Shown here piece after piece: positions 8,339 to 16,301 of a stretch of DNA of 64,000 nt (position 1 is its first letter; the number at the start of each line of letters is the position of its first letter). Made by a program: the position numbers and the translations under genes. Origin of the DNA: Microbacterium sp. (lineage in GTDB: Bacteria; Actinomycetota; Actinomycetes; Actinomycetales; Microbacteriaceae); NCBI RefSeq assembly GCF_031178445.1, contig NZ_JAPSIY010000001.1, positions 124,001 to 188,000 on the forward strand, written 5' to 3'. The notes below the pieces were generated by a model. It made no database searches and had not been told where the DNA came from. It worked only from the letters and a program-made list of their open reading frames with translations.

Positions 8339-8977
8339 ATGGCGTCAACCCCTGCCCGCCCGCGGGTCCGCAAGAGCCCCGAAGCGCGACGTAGCGAGAT
8401 CCTCGGCGCGGCCTCTGCGATCGCGCTCTCCGAGGGCCTCGAGCGCATCACGCTGAGAGCTGTGGCGGAGCGGCTGGGCGTGCGACCGGGGCTGGTCACG
8501 CACTACTTCCCTGCGGCCGAGGCGCTCGTGGTCGAGGCCTTCGTGACCGCCGCATCCGAGCAGCGCGAACGACTGTTCCGCGTCAACGGCAGCCCGCTCG
8601 AGCGGATCGCGCGATTCGTCGCACACGCCGACGGCGCCGACGCACTGCCGCTTGCCCGTCTGTGGCTGAACGCCCGCCACCTCAGCCGTTTCATACCGGG
8701 TCTCGCCGGTGCGCTTGAGGAGCAGGAGAAGCTCGACGAGGCGCGGCTCCGTCAGGTCATCGAGGCCGCGATCGCGGACGGCGACGTTCCGGCGCGCGAC
8801 GCCGGCGATACGGCCATCCGCATCCTGATGGCCCTCGACGGCAAGGGCGCGTACGCCAACGACCGCACACCGTACACGGATGAGGTCTACCTGCACTTCG
8901 TGACCGATTACGCGGAGTGGGCTCTCGGCGTGCCGCGCGGTCGGCTGCGCGACGGCGGCCGCCGCGGCCCGGACTGA
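8339..8977 (+). CDS. TetR family transcriptional regulator
   Basis: This 212-residue protein has an N-terminal TetR helix-turn-helix (ITLRAVAERLGVRPGLVTHYF, about residues 40-60) and a C-terminal ligand domain with no recognisable family label. It is divergent from the NCS1 permease-amidohydrolase operon, with an inverted-repeat operator in the 100-bp gap, so it most likely represses that operon and itself. TAGCAT ends 6 nt before the ATG, suggesting a leaderless transcript. The inducer is presumably the permease substrate. Confidence 0.88.
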   Translation: MASTPARPRVRKSPEARRSEILGAASAIALSEGLERITLRAVAERLGVRPGLVTHYFPAAEALVVEAFVTAASEQRERLFRVNGSPLERIARFVAHADGADALPLARLWLNARHLSRFIPGLAGALEEQEKLDEARLRQVIEAAIADGDVPARDAGDTAIRILMALDGKGAYANDRTPYTDEVYLHFVTDYAEWALGVPRGRLRDGGRRGPD

Positions 8978-9601
8978 TTACTCTCCCACCGTCCCCGTCT
9001 GCACCTCGCCGGGAAGGGGTGCGTACCGCAGCAGCAGCGTGCCGCCGTCGCCGATCTCGGAGTGCACCAGCCGCATGTTGGTGGGCGTCGCGCCGTCACC
9101 GAAGACCTTCTTGCCCTGGCCGAGCACGACCGGGTAGACCCACAGCTGCAGCTCGTCGTACAGCCGTTCGGCGAGCAGGGTCTGCACGAGGTCGATGCTG
9201 CCGATGACGTGCACGTCCTCGTGCTTCTCTCGCAGTTCCGCGATCTCCGAGGCGAGATCGTCGCCGACGCGACTGGATCCCTGCCAGCCGAGCTCGATCC
9301 CCGCATCCCGCGACGCCACGTACTTGGGCACCCTGTCGAAGAGCTGCCCGATCCATCCTTCCGGACCGGTGGTGTGCTGCGGCCAGTAGCCGGCGAAGAT
9401 GTCGTAGGTGCGCCGGCCGAGCAGCAGCGCGTCGAGGGTGTCCATGCCCTCGGTGACGCTGCGTCCTACGGCCTCGCTCGGCAGGGGCGCCTGCCAGCCG
9501 CCGAAGCGGAATCCGTCGCTGGGATCCTCCTCCGGCCCACCCGGCGCCTGGGCGACGCCGTCGAGGGTCGTGAACAGGTCGATGATGATGCGTCCGGTCA
9601 T
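8978..9601 (-). CDS. Dihydrofolate reductase/RibD C-terminal family protein
   Basis: This 207-residue protein belongs to the RibD-C/DHFR-like superfamily. The N-terminus RIIIDLFTTLDGVAQAPGG, then ALLLGRRTYDIFAGYWP near residue 60 and VHVIGSIDLVQTLLAERL near 135, match the NADPH-binding fold. These stand-alone paralogues are rarely true dihydrofolate or riboflavin enzymes, and their substrates are mostly unknown. The start overlaps the stop of the HxlR gene by 4 nt, so it is the third gene of a VOC-HxlR-reductase operon. Confidence 0.85.
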   Translation of the reverse strand: MTGRIIIDLFTTLDGVAQAPGGPEEDPSDGFRFGGWQAPLPSEAVGRSVTEGMDTLDALLLGRRTYDIFAGYWPQHTTGPEGWIGQLFDRVPKYVASRDAGIELGWQGSSRVGDDLASEIAELREKHEDVHVIGSIDLVQTLLAERLYDELQLWVYPVVLGQGKKVFGDGATPTNMRLVHSEIGDGGTLLLRYAPLPGEVQTGTVGE

Positions 9602-10299
9602 GGTGTGCTCCCTTGCAGTTCGGACGTGACGGGTGCGATGTGGAAGGCGGACGCGAAGGCATCCAGCATCCGCTCGTCGCCGCGCACCACGGCGACGATG
9701 TCGTTCTCGATGGCCTCGGCGGGCGTCACGGCGCCCGCGATGAGCAGCCGGATGCCGGGGCCGGCGACGAGCACCGCCTCCGGCTCGCCCGCAGGGGGCG
9801 CGCCCCCGACGGGCGGCGCGGGCGGGGCGAGCTGCGCCACCCGCAGCGCAGCCGAAACGACCTGCACCCGCAGCACCACATCCCCGACATGCAGCTCGAC
9901 GTCGAGGTCGCGCGCGTGCTCCGACTGGAACGACGTGCGCAGCGCCATCGTGAGCGAATCAGGCGTCACGACATCGTCGGGCGCAGGATCACCCATCGAC
10001 TGGAACCCCCAGCGCCCGATCGCGAGGACGATCGGCTCCAGCGCCCGCCCGTACGGAGTGAGCTCGTACACCAGTCCGCAGTTCAGCAACGGCACACGCC
10101 GCACCACTCCGCCCTCCTGCAGCTCTTTCAGCCGGGTGGACAGGATGTTGGTGGGGATGCGCGGCAGCCCCTGTTTGAGGTCGGTGTAGCGGCGGGGGCC
10201 GACGAGCAGATCGCGGACGATGAGCAGTGCCCACCGCTCCCCGATCAGCTCGACGGCCGTCGTGACGCCGCAGTACTGACCGTAGCTGCGTGCGGCCAT
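9598..10299 (-). CDS. HxlR family transcriptional regulator
   Basis: This 233-residue winged-helix regulator starts with the HxlR pattern: a cysteine near residue 10 (YGQYCGV), ELIGERWALLIVRDLL, then RYTDLKQGLPRIPTNILSTR and a wing region ending LVYELTPYGRAL. An extra C-terminal domain of about 110 residues makes it longer than minimal HxlR proteins and resembles an SCP2-type ligand-binding domain. It sits between a VOC protein and a DHFR-like protein with tight spacing. Tandem inverted repeats before the operon are its likely operator. The N-terminal Cys could make it redox- or electrophile-sensing. Confidence 0.87.
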   Translation of the reverse strand: MAARSYGQYCGVTTAVELIGERWALLIVRDLLVGPRRYTDLKQGLPRIPTNILSTRLKELQEGGVVRRVPLLNCGLVYELTPYGRALEPIVLAIGRWGFQSMGDPAPDDVVTPDSLTMALRTSFQSEHARDLDVELHVGDVVLRVQVVSAALRVAQLAPPAPPVGGAPPAGEPEAVLVAGPGIRLLIAGAVTPAEAIENDIVAVVRGDERMLDAFASAFHIAPVTSELQGSTP

Positions 10300-10300
10300 G

Positions 10301-10741
10301 TCAGACCGACGCGGTGCTCTGCTCCGCCACGTGATCCGGACCGTTCTCCACGGCCTCGGGCGTCATGTACAGGAAGCCGAGCGAGTTGCCGTCGGGGTCG
10401 TCGAGATCGCGCGAGTACATGAAGCCGTAGTCCTGGGCGGGCTTCGGCTCGGCACCACCGGCGGCCAGCCCCTTGGCGAGGATGTCGTCCACCTCCTCGC
10501 GCGAGTCGCGGCTGAGAGCGACCGAGACCTGCAGGCTCTCGTTCGGGTCGGCGATCGGCTTGTCGGTGAAGGTGCTGAAGAACTCCCGCTTCAAGACCAT
10601 GAAGAAGATGTCTTCGCTCCACACGATGCAGGCGGCGTTCTCATCGGTGAAGTCCGGATTGATGTCGCACCCGAGAGCCGTGTAGAACGCCTTACTGCGC
10701 TCGAGGTCGGCGGTGGGCAGGTTGACGAAGACCTTGGTCAT
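10301..10741 (-). CDS. VOC (glyoxalase/bleomycin resistance) family protein
   Basis: A 146-residue vicinal-oxygen-chelate protein of the YkcA/PhnB-like group: KVFVNLPTADLERSKAFYTALG at the start, then IVWSEDIFFMVL and a second beta-alpha repeat ending DPDGNSLGFLYM. No resistance or lyase role can be assigned. The ATG at 10741 is chosen over upstream frames because GGGAG lies 7 nt before it and VOC homology begins there. It is the first gene of the operon that continues with HxlR and the DHFR-like gene (1-nt gap, then 4-nt overlap). Confidence 0.87.
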   Translation of the reverse strand: MTKVFVNLPTADLERSKAFYTALGCDINPDFTDENAACIVWSEDIFFMVLKREFFSTFTDKPIADPNESLQVSVALSRDSREEVDDILAKGLAAGGAEPKPAQDYGFMYSRDLDDPDGNSLGFLYMTPEAVENGPDHVAEQSTASV

Positions 10742-10795
10742 GATGACTCCCTTGTCGATGTGCGGCCCGGCACTCGCCGAACCCGATGCGTCGAT

Positions 10796-10831
10796 ACTTG
10801 CAAAAAGCAACCGAACTTGTCAATAGCAAGT
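10796..10831. promoter_or_regulatory. Tandem operator of the VOC-HxlR operon
   Basis: Two copies of ACTTG-N7-CAA start at 10796 and 10815, 19 bp (about two helical turns) apart. The second is a full inverted repeat, ACTTG(N7)CAAGT. The surrounding sequence is AT-rich compared with the rest. It lies about 55 bp upstream of the VOC start and 60 bp before the divergent histidine kinase. Tandem short inverted repeats of this kind fit a dimeric HxlR regulator. Confidence 0.65.
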
Positions 10832-10890
10832 AAGCCGCGATCCCCCGTGCGGCGGATGTGGCGGCATCCGCACGGTCGTACGGTGGAAGG

Positions 10891-12159
10891 ATGCCGGAAT
10901 CCGCCGCGTTCACGCGCACACCGACCGAGCGCGAGCTGCGCCAGGATCTTCTGCTCGCCGCCGTCGTGCTCGTCGGAGGCGTCATCAGCGCCGGCCTGTC
11001 GAGCATCGCCCAGGTCTACGGCGACGAGCAGGCGCCGATGTGGACCGCGCTCCTCGTGGTGGCGGCGGTGGCTGCGCCCATCGCCGTGCGACGCCGGCGG
11101 CCCGCGATCGTCGCCGTCTTCATCGCCCTGGTGTTCTTCGTCAGCGTGACGTACCGCGTGCCCGAGGTGTACGTGCTGAACATCGCCATGTTCGTGGCGC
11201 TGTACACGGTCGGTGCGTGGATGAACGATCGCAGGGACGCCGTGCTCGTGCGCATCGGCATCATCGCCGGGATGTTCGTCTGGCTCCTCATCGTGATGTA
11301 CCGCGACGCCATCGCCGAGGCCGACGACGCGAACGTGTCGGCGGGGCTGTTCTCGCCGTTCGTCGCCTTCATGATGATCCAGCTGCTGCTGAACGTGCTG
11401 TACTTCGGCGGCGCCTACTACTTCGGCGAACGCTCGTGGATCGCTGCACGCGAACGTGAGGCACTGGCGGGGCGCACCCGTGAGCTCGAGGCGGAACGCG
11501 AGGTCACGGCGGCGCTCGCGGTCGCGCTCGACCGGGTGCGCATCGCGCGCGAACTGCATGACGTCGTCGCCCACCACGTCTCGGTGATGGGGGTGCAGGC
11601 CGGGGCGGCACGGCTCGTCGTCGACACGGATCCGGAGCGGGCGAAGCGGATGCTGGCCGGCATCGAGGAATCGTCGCGCGAGGCGATCGGCGACTTCCGC
11701 CAGCTGCTCGAGACGCTGCGTTCCCCCGGGGATGGAGAGGCCGAGGATCCGGTGACGGCGTATCGCCTGGACGACATCCACGACCTTGCGCGGTCGTCGA
11801 CGGATGCGGGACTGCCCACCGCGTTCACGGTGGTCGGAGAGCCGGTGCCTGTGCCGGACGTCGTCGCCGTGAACCTCTATCGGATCGCACAGGAGGCGCT
11901 GACCAACGCCCGCAGGCACGCCGGAGCCGGAGCGAGTGCCGATGTACGCCTGCGGTACGGATCGGATGCGGTCGAGCTCGAGGTGGTGAACACCGGTCGC
12001 ACCGTCGGCTCGGTGCGACCAGGTCTCGGCCAACTCGGCATGCGCGAGCGCGCACTGGCCTCCGGCGGCTCCATCGAGTTGATGCCTCGCGCCCAGGGCG
12101 GCTTCCGTGTACGGGCGACTGTGCCGCTTCGAACCGCGGCCAGGGAGGCCCGGCGATGA
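10891..12159 (+). CDS. Two-component sensor histidine kinase (HisKA_3 type)
   Basis: This 422-residue kinase has about five membrane helices in the first 150 residues and almost no extracytoplasmic domain. A dimerisation/phosphoacceptor segment follows, with the H-box RIARELHDVVAHHVSVMGVQ near residue 220. The ATPase domain has NLYRIAQEALTNARRHAG (N box) and GQLGMRERALASGG (G box). This is the NarL/DesK-like class. The ATG at 10891 has a TACGGT hexamer ending 6 nt upstream and is probably leaderless. The stop overlaps the response regulator start (ATGA). The signal is unknown. Confidence 0.9.
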   Translation: MPESAAFTRTPTERELRQDLLLAAVVLVGGVISAGLSSIAQVYGDEQAPMWTALLVVAAVAAPIAVRRRRPAIVAVFIALVFFVSVTYRVPEVYVLNIAMFVALYTVGAWMNDRRDAVLVRIGIIAGMFVWLLIVMYRDAIAEADDANVSAGLFSPFVAFMMIQLLLNVLYFGGAYYFGERSWIAAREREALAGRTRELEAEREVTAALAVALDRVRIARELHDVVAHHVSVMGVQAGAARLVVDTDPERAKRMLAGIEESSREAIGDFRQLLETLRSPGDGEAEDPVTAYRLDDIHDLARSSTDAGLPTAFTVVGEPVPVPDVVAVNLYRIAQEALTNARRHAGAGASADVRLRYGSDAVELEVVNTGRTVGSVRPGLGQLGMRERALASGGSIELMPRAQGGFRVRATVPLRTAAREARR

Positions 12160-12854
12160 TCCGCGTGCTGCTCGTCGACGACCACGCGATGCTCCGCGCG
12201 GGCTTTCGAACCATCCTCGATTCGCAGCCCGATATCGACGTCGTCGGCGAGGCGAGAACCGGGGCCGAGGGCGTCGAGCTGGCCGCCCGGCTGCAACCGG
12301 ACGTCATCACGATGGACGTGCAGATGCCCGATATGGACGGTATCGAGGCGACCCGCCGAATCGTCGCCGAGCCATCGGTGACCGCGTCGGTCGCCGTGGT
12401 GACCACGTTCGACCGCGACGACTATCTGTTTCAGGCGCTCGAAGCGGGCGCAAGCGGGTTCCTGCTCAAGAACGCCGGCCCCGAGGAGCTGATCGCCGCT
12501 GTGCGGGCACTCGCATCAGGCGAAGGCATCCTCGCGCCGGAGGTCACCCGACGCGTGCTCGCACGCTTCGCCGCATCCGGGTCCACGCCGGCCGCCGCGG
12601 CGCCACCGGCTTCCACCGCGGGCACCGCATCGAGGCCCACGGTCGACGTCGAGGTGCTCGCCGAGCCGCTCACGGAACGCGAGCAGGACGTGCTGGCGCT
12701 GATGGCCGACGCCCGCAGCAACGCCGAGATCGCGGCGGCGCTGTTCATCGGCGAGGCGACGGTGAAGACGCACGTGTCGCGGATCCTGCAGAAGCTCGGC
12801 GCCCGGGATCGGGTACAGGCCGTCGTGCTCGCACACCGACACCACTTGGTGTGA
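12156..12854 (+). CDS. NarL/LuxR family response regulator
   Basis: This 232-residue partner of the upstream kinase has a receiver domain with the acidic pair D8/D9 and phosphoacceptor D54 in VITMDVQMPDMDG. An Ala/Pro-rich linker follows, then a C-terminal LuxR helix-turn-helix (LTEREQDVLALMADARSNAE, then GEATVKTHVSRILQKLGARD). It starts inside the kinase stop codon. No membrane or exporter gene lies immediately downstream that would reveal its target. Confidence 0.92.
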   Translation: MIRVLLVDDHAMLRAGFRTILDSQPDIDVVGEARTGAEGVELAARLQPDVITMDVQMPDMDGIEATRRIVAEPSVTASVAVVTTFDRDDYLFQALEAGASGFLLKNAGPEELIAAVRALASGEGILAPEVTRRVLARFAASGSTPAAAAPPASTAGTASRPTVDVEVLAEPLTEREQDVLALMADARSNAEIAAALFIGEATVKTHVSRILQKLGARDRVQAVVLAHRHHLV

Positions 12855-12908
12855 TGGTTGTCGGCGGTCGGCGGCAGAATGGGCGCGGTCACAACAGAAG
12901 GAGTCTTC

Positions 12909-13301
12909 ATGAGCACGGGACCCATCCCGGTCGATCCGCCAGACCTGTTCCGCAGCCCCGCTTTCGCACAGGGCATGATCGCGCCGGCCGGGCGCACGCT
13001 GTACGTGGGGGGCCAGAACGGCGTGGACGCTTCAGGCGCCCTGCTCGAGGGTCTTCGCGCGCAGACCGAGCAGGCATTGCGCAATGTGCTGTCTGTACTG
13101 GCCGCCGCGGGCACGGATGCCGATCACGTGGCCAAGCTGACGATCCACCTCGACCCGGCGGTCGACCCCACTGAGGCGTACGCCGCGACCGGGGCCGTAT
13201 GGGGCTCGCGCCGCGCCGCGGTCACCGTGCTGGCGGTGGCCCCGGCGAAGCCCGGGGCGCTCGTCGAGGTCGAGGCCATCGCTTCGGTCCCCGACGCCTG
13301 A
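12909..13301 (+). CDS. RidA/YjgF family protein
   Basis: A 130-residue RidA-like protein. RidA enzymes hydrolyse reactive enamine/imine intermediates; many paralogues act on other imines. The sequence shows GRTLYVGGQNGVDASG, TEQALRNVLSVLAAAG, VAKLTIHL and a C-terminal GALVEVEAIASV. The usual substrate-binding Arg of canonical RidA (IE.RVEVEA-like end) is not clearly present, so it may be a divergent paralogue. AGAAGGAG lies just before the ATG at 12909. It follows the response regulator by 54 nt and may share its transcript. Confidence 0.83.
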   Translation: MSTGPIPVDPPDLFRSPAFAQGMIAPAGRTLYVGGQNGVDASGALLEGLRAQTEQALRNVLSVLAAAGTDADHVAKLTIHLDPAVDPTEAYAATGAVWGSRRAAVTVLAVAPAKPGALVEVEAIASVPDA

Positions 13302-13313
13302 GCCGCGATGACG

Positions 13314-13345
13314 GATGCCCCGGGGCCGTCAGGCCGCGGGGCATC
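13314..13345. terminator. Bidirectional terminator-like hairpin
   Basis: Arms GATGCCCCG (13314-13322) and CGGGGCATC (13337-13345) are perfectly complementary, with GGCC pairs inside the loop. It sits between the convergent RidA (+) and FMN reductase (-) genes. There is no strong T-run, as is common in high-GC actinobacteria. Confidence 0.7.
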
Positions 13346-13383
13346 CGATCTGCTTCCACGCCGATTCGTGTCGGCGCGGACGG

Positions 13384-13956
13384 TCAGGCGCTGAGCAGCT
13401 CCGCGGAGTGCTGCACGCGGGCGATGAGGCCGCTGAACGCCTCGAGATACGCCGTGAGGAACGCCGCGGTGCTCTCGTCGGTGACCTCGCCGTCGTCAGT
13501 GATCAGCCCCGGGGTGACCTGGATGAATCCCTCGGGCTGACCCATCGTCACGGCGTTGAAGTGGCCGAGGATGGCGCGAAGGTGCTGCTGGGCGGCAGCC
13601 GTGGCGACCCCGCCGACGGATGCGCCGATGACAGCGGTCGGCTTGCCGCTGAACGACATCTGACCGTAGGGGCGGGTCGACCAGTCGAGGGCGTTCTTGA
13701 GCACACCGGGGATCGACCGGCTGTACTCGGGGGTGACGATGATGACGCCGTCGACGTCGGCGATGGCCTGCTTGTAGTCGAGCGCGACCTGGGGGAAGTC
13801 TCCGTCGTAGTCGGGCGAGTAGAACGGCAGGTCCTTGATCGGGATCTCGACGAGCTCGACTCCTTCGGGGGCGAGCCGCTGCAGAGCCGTCGCCAGGCGA
13901 CGGTTGATCGAGTTGCTCGAGATGCTGCCGACGATGTAGCCGATGGTGCGGGTCAC
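13384..13956 (-). CDS. NADPH-dependent FMN reductase (ArsH/YieF-like flavodoxin fold)
   Basis: The 190-residue protein has the NAD(P)H:FMN reductase pattern: TIGYIVGSISSNSINRRLAT at the N-terminus, the flavin loop TPEYSRSIPGVLKNALDW near 80-100, and KPTAVIGASVGGVATAAAQQ. Such proteins reduce flavins, quinones or azo compounds. The GTG at 13956 is chosen because AAGGA lies about 8 nt upstream and homology starts there. It is divergent from a BenE-type transporter across a 130-bp AT-richer gap. Confidence 0.87.
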   Translation of the reverse strand: MTRTIGYIVGSISSNSINRRLATALQRLAPEGVELVEIPIKDLPFYSPDYDGDFPQVALDYKQAIADVDGVIIVTPEYSRSIPGVLKNALDWSTRPYGQMSFSGKPTAVIGASVGGVATAAAQQHLRAILGHFNAVTMGQPEGFIQVTPGLITDDGEVTDESTAAFLTAYLEAFSGLIARVQHSAELLSA

Positions 13957-14088
13957 TGTGGTTCCTTCGTGATCTGAGCCGGGGTGTCCGGCGAGCCGTA
14001 ACGGTTCGCCGCATACAACATTCATGCGACCGCATATTATTCCCGTGAATTGGAAATGGCCGGCGCCGGCGGCCGCTATCCTCGGCTC

Positions 14089-15255
14089 ATGCCCGACACC
14101 GCGCCATTGACCCGCCCCATCGCGGCCGGAATCGTCACGGCGCTGGTCGGGTTCACCAGCTCATTCGCGGTGGTCCTCACCGGTCTCGCCGCCGTCGGCG
14201 CGACGCCGGATCAGGCGGCGAGCGGACTGCTCGCGCTCAGCCTCACCATGGGCACCGTCTGCATCGTTCTGGCGATGCGTCACCGGATGCCGATCACCGT
14301 CGCCTGGTCGACTCCCGGCGCGGCGCTGCTGGCCGCCACCACGGCCGGCTCGTGGCCCGCCGCGGTCGGCGCCTTCCTGATTGTCGCCACCCTGATCCTG
14401 CTGACCGCACTGGTTCCCCGCATCGGCGCTCTGATCGCCGCCATCCCTCCGTCCATCGCGCAGGCGATGCTCGCCGGCGTGCTGCTGCCGCTGTGCATCG
14501 CCCCGGTCTCCGGCCTGGTGGAGAATCCCTGGGGCGTCGTGCCCGTCGTGGCGACCTGGCTCTTGTTCAGCCGCGTCGCACCGCGCTGGGCCGTACCGGC
14601 CGCCTTCGTCGCCGCTGCCGTCGTCGTGGTCGTCGGCCTCGCCGAAAGCGGCACACCGCTCGATCCCGCCCTGCTTCTCCCTCGTTTCGAACTCACGGCG
14701 CCGGTGCTGACGGTCGAGGCCGCGATCGGCCTCGCACTGCCGCTGTTCATCGTCACCATGGCATCGCAGAACGTGCCCGGCGTCGCCGTGATGCGCAGCT
14801 TCGGCTATGAGGTTCCGTGGCGGAGCTCGATGCTCGTCACAGGCGTCGGCTCGGCGCTCAGCGCCCCGGCAGGAGGCCACGCCATCAACCTGGCTGCGAT
14901 CAGCGCGGCCCTCGCGGCCGCTCCCGACGCCGACCCGGACCCCAGCAGACGATGGGTGGCGGGGGTGTCGACCGGCGTGACGTACCTCGTACTCGGCGGC
15001 GGTTCGGCGGTGTTCGCCGCCCTCGCCCTGCTCGCCCCGACCGCGGTGATCCCAGCGGTCGCCGGTCTGGCGCTGCTCGGCGCGTTCGGTTTGGCCGTGC
15101 AGCAGGCCATCGACGACCCCGGCGAGCGGGTGCCGGCGGTCGTGACGTTCCTGGTCGCGGCATCCGGCGTCGCACCACTCGGCATCAGCGCCGCGTTCTG
15201 GGCCCTGATCGCCGGTCTCCTCGTGCGTGGCGTGCTCCACCTCGGCCGCCGCTGA
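14089..15255 (+). CDS. BenE family benzoate/H+ symporter-like transporter
   Basis: A 388-residue membrane protein with about twelve hydrophobic segments and the BenE signatures: AAGIVTALVGFTSSFAVVLT at the start, MPITVAWSTPGAALL near 65-80, MASQNVPGVAVMRSFGY and APAGGHAINLAAISAA. Family members import benzoate or other aromatic acids by proton symport. No benzoate catabolic gene is nearby, so the substrate is open. TATCCT (14077-14082) ends 6 nt before the ATG, suggesting a leaderless mRNA. Confidence 0.87.
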   Translation: MPDTAPLTRPIAAGIVTALVGFTSSFAVVLTGLAAVGATPDQAASGLLALSLTMGTVCIVLAMRHRMPITVAWSTPGAALLAATTAGSWPAAVGAFLIVATLILLTALVPRIGALIAAIPPSIAQAMLAGVLLPLCIAPVSGLVENPWGVVPVVATWLLFSRVAPRWAVPAAFVAAAVVVVVGLAESGTPLDPALLLPRFELTAPVLTVEAAIGLALPLFIVTMASQNVPGVAVMRSFGYEVPWRSSMLVTGVGSALSAPAGGHAINLAAISAALAAAPDADPDPSRRWVAGVSTGVTYLVLGGGSAVFAALALLAPTAVIPAVAGLALLGAFGLAVQQAIDDPGERVPAVVTFLVAASGVAPLGISAAFWALIAGLLVRGVLHLGRR

Positions 15256-15329
15256 TCCTCCTGCCGGTGGAGCGCGCGCGATCCGTCTCGCGGGGGATGC
15301 CGCGCGCGCTTCCCGTTCCTAGCCTTGAA

Positions 15330-15351
15330 GTGCCCGGCGACCGGCGGGCAC
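15330..15351 (+). promoter_or_regulatory. 5' leader hairpin before the ABC exporter operon
   Basis: GTGCCCG (15330-15336) pairs perfectly with CGGGCAC (15345-15351). A TAGCCT hexamer just upstream (15320-15325) could be the -10 box, which would place the hairpin at the very 5' end of the mRNA. GAAGGAG, the ribosome-binding site, follows 5 nt later. A role in mRNA stability or translation is possible. Confidence 0.4.
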
Positions 15352-15372
15352 TGAGCGAAGGAGTGAGTCGAC

Positions 15373-16269
15373 GTGACCACAGGGCAGCTGCACCTAGACG
15401 GCATAGTCAAGAGCTACGGCTCGCGCATCGTGCTCGACGGAGTCGGGTTCGACGTCGCGCCGGGAAGGCTGACCGGATTCGTCGGCGGCAACGGAGCCGG
15501 CAAGACGACGACCATGCGCATCATCCTCGGCGTGCTCGCCGCAGATGCGGGCACTGTGACCCTCAACGGCTCGGCGCTCAGCACGGCCGACCGCCGCCGC
15601 TTCGGCTATATGCCTGAGGAGCGGGGGCTGTACCCGAAGATGAAGGTGCTCGAGCAGGTCGTCTACCTCGCCAGACTGCACGGCTTCGCCAAGGCGGACG
15701 CCACCGCGAGAGCCACCGCTCTGCTCGAAGAGCTCGGTCTCGGCGAACGCCTGAACGACACCATCGAGTCACTGTCGCTCGGCAACCAGCAGCGGGCGCA
15801 GATCGCCGCCGCACTCGTTCACGACCCTGAGGTGCTCATCCTCGACGAGCCGTTCTCCGGCTTGGACCCCATCGCCGTCGATGTGGTCGCCGATGTGCTG
15901 CAGGCGCGCGCCGCTCAGGGGGCTTCGATCCTGTTCTCGTCCCACCAGCTCGACGTGGTCGAACGGCTCTGCGACGACCTGATCATCATCGCGGGGGGCA
16001 CCATCCGCGCCGCCGGCTCCCGCGAGCAGCTGCGTGCGCAGCACTCCACCCTGCGATACGAGCTCGACTCCACCGGCGACGCCGGATGGCTGCGGGCTGA
16101 GACGGGGATCGAGGTCATCGACTTCGAGGGCGGCACCGCGCTGTTCGACGCCGACAGCCCGGAGGCCGCACAGCGCGTGCTGCGCGAGGCAGTGGGCCGC
16201 GGCGACGTGACCGGCTTCACTCAGCGGCATCCGTCTCTCGCGCAGATCTTCAAGGAGGTCATCCGATGA
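15373..16269 (+). CDS. ABC transporter ATP-binding protein (NatA/YhaQ-like)
   Basis: This 298-residue ATPase has Walker A GGNGAGKTTTMRI near residue 37, the signature LSLGNQQRAQIAAAL near 135, Walker B VLILDEPFSGLDP near 155, and the switch His in LFSSHQLDVVERL. A C-terminal extension of about 80 residues is typical of ABC-2 exporters of the sodium/bacitracin/YhaQ type. The GTG start at 15373 has GGAG about 9 nt upstream. The stop overlaps the possible first ATG of the permease gene, so the two form one exporter. Confidence 0.9.
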   Translation: MTTGQLHLDGIVKSYGSRIVLDGVGFDVAPGRLTGFVGGNGAGKTTTMRIILGVLAADAGTVTLNGSALSTADRRRFGYMPEERGLYPKMKVLEQVVYLARLHGFAKADATARATALLEELGLGERLNDTIESLSLGNQQRAQIAAALVHDPEVLILDEPFSGLDPIAVDVVADVLQARAAQGASILFSSHQLDVVERLCDDLIIIAGGTIRAAGSREQLRAQHSTLRYELDSTGDAGWLRAETGIEVIDFEGGTALFDADSPEAAQRVLREAVGRGDVTGFTQRHPSLAQIFKEVIR

Positions 16270-16301
16270 CCCCCGCAACCCACCAGACAGGAGGCCGTCC
16301 G

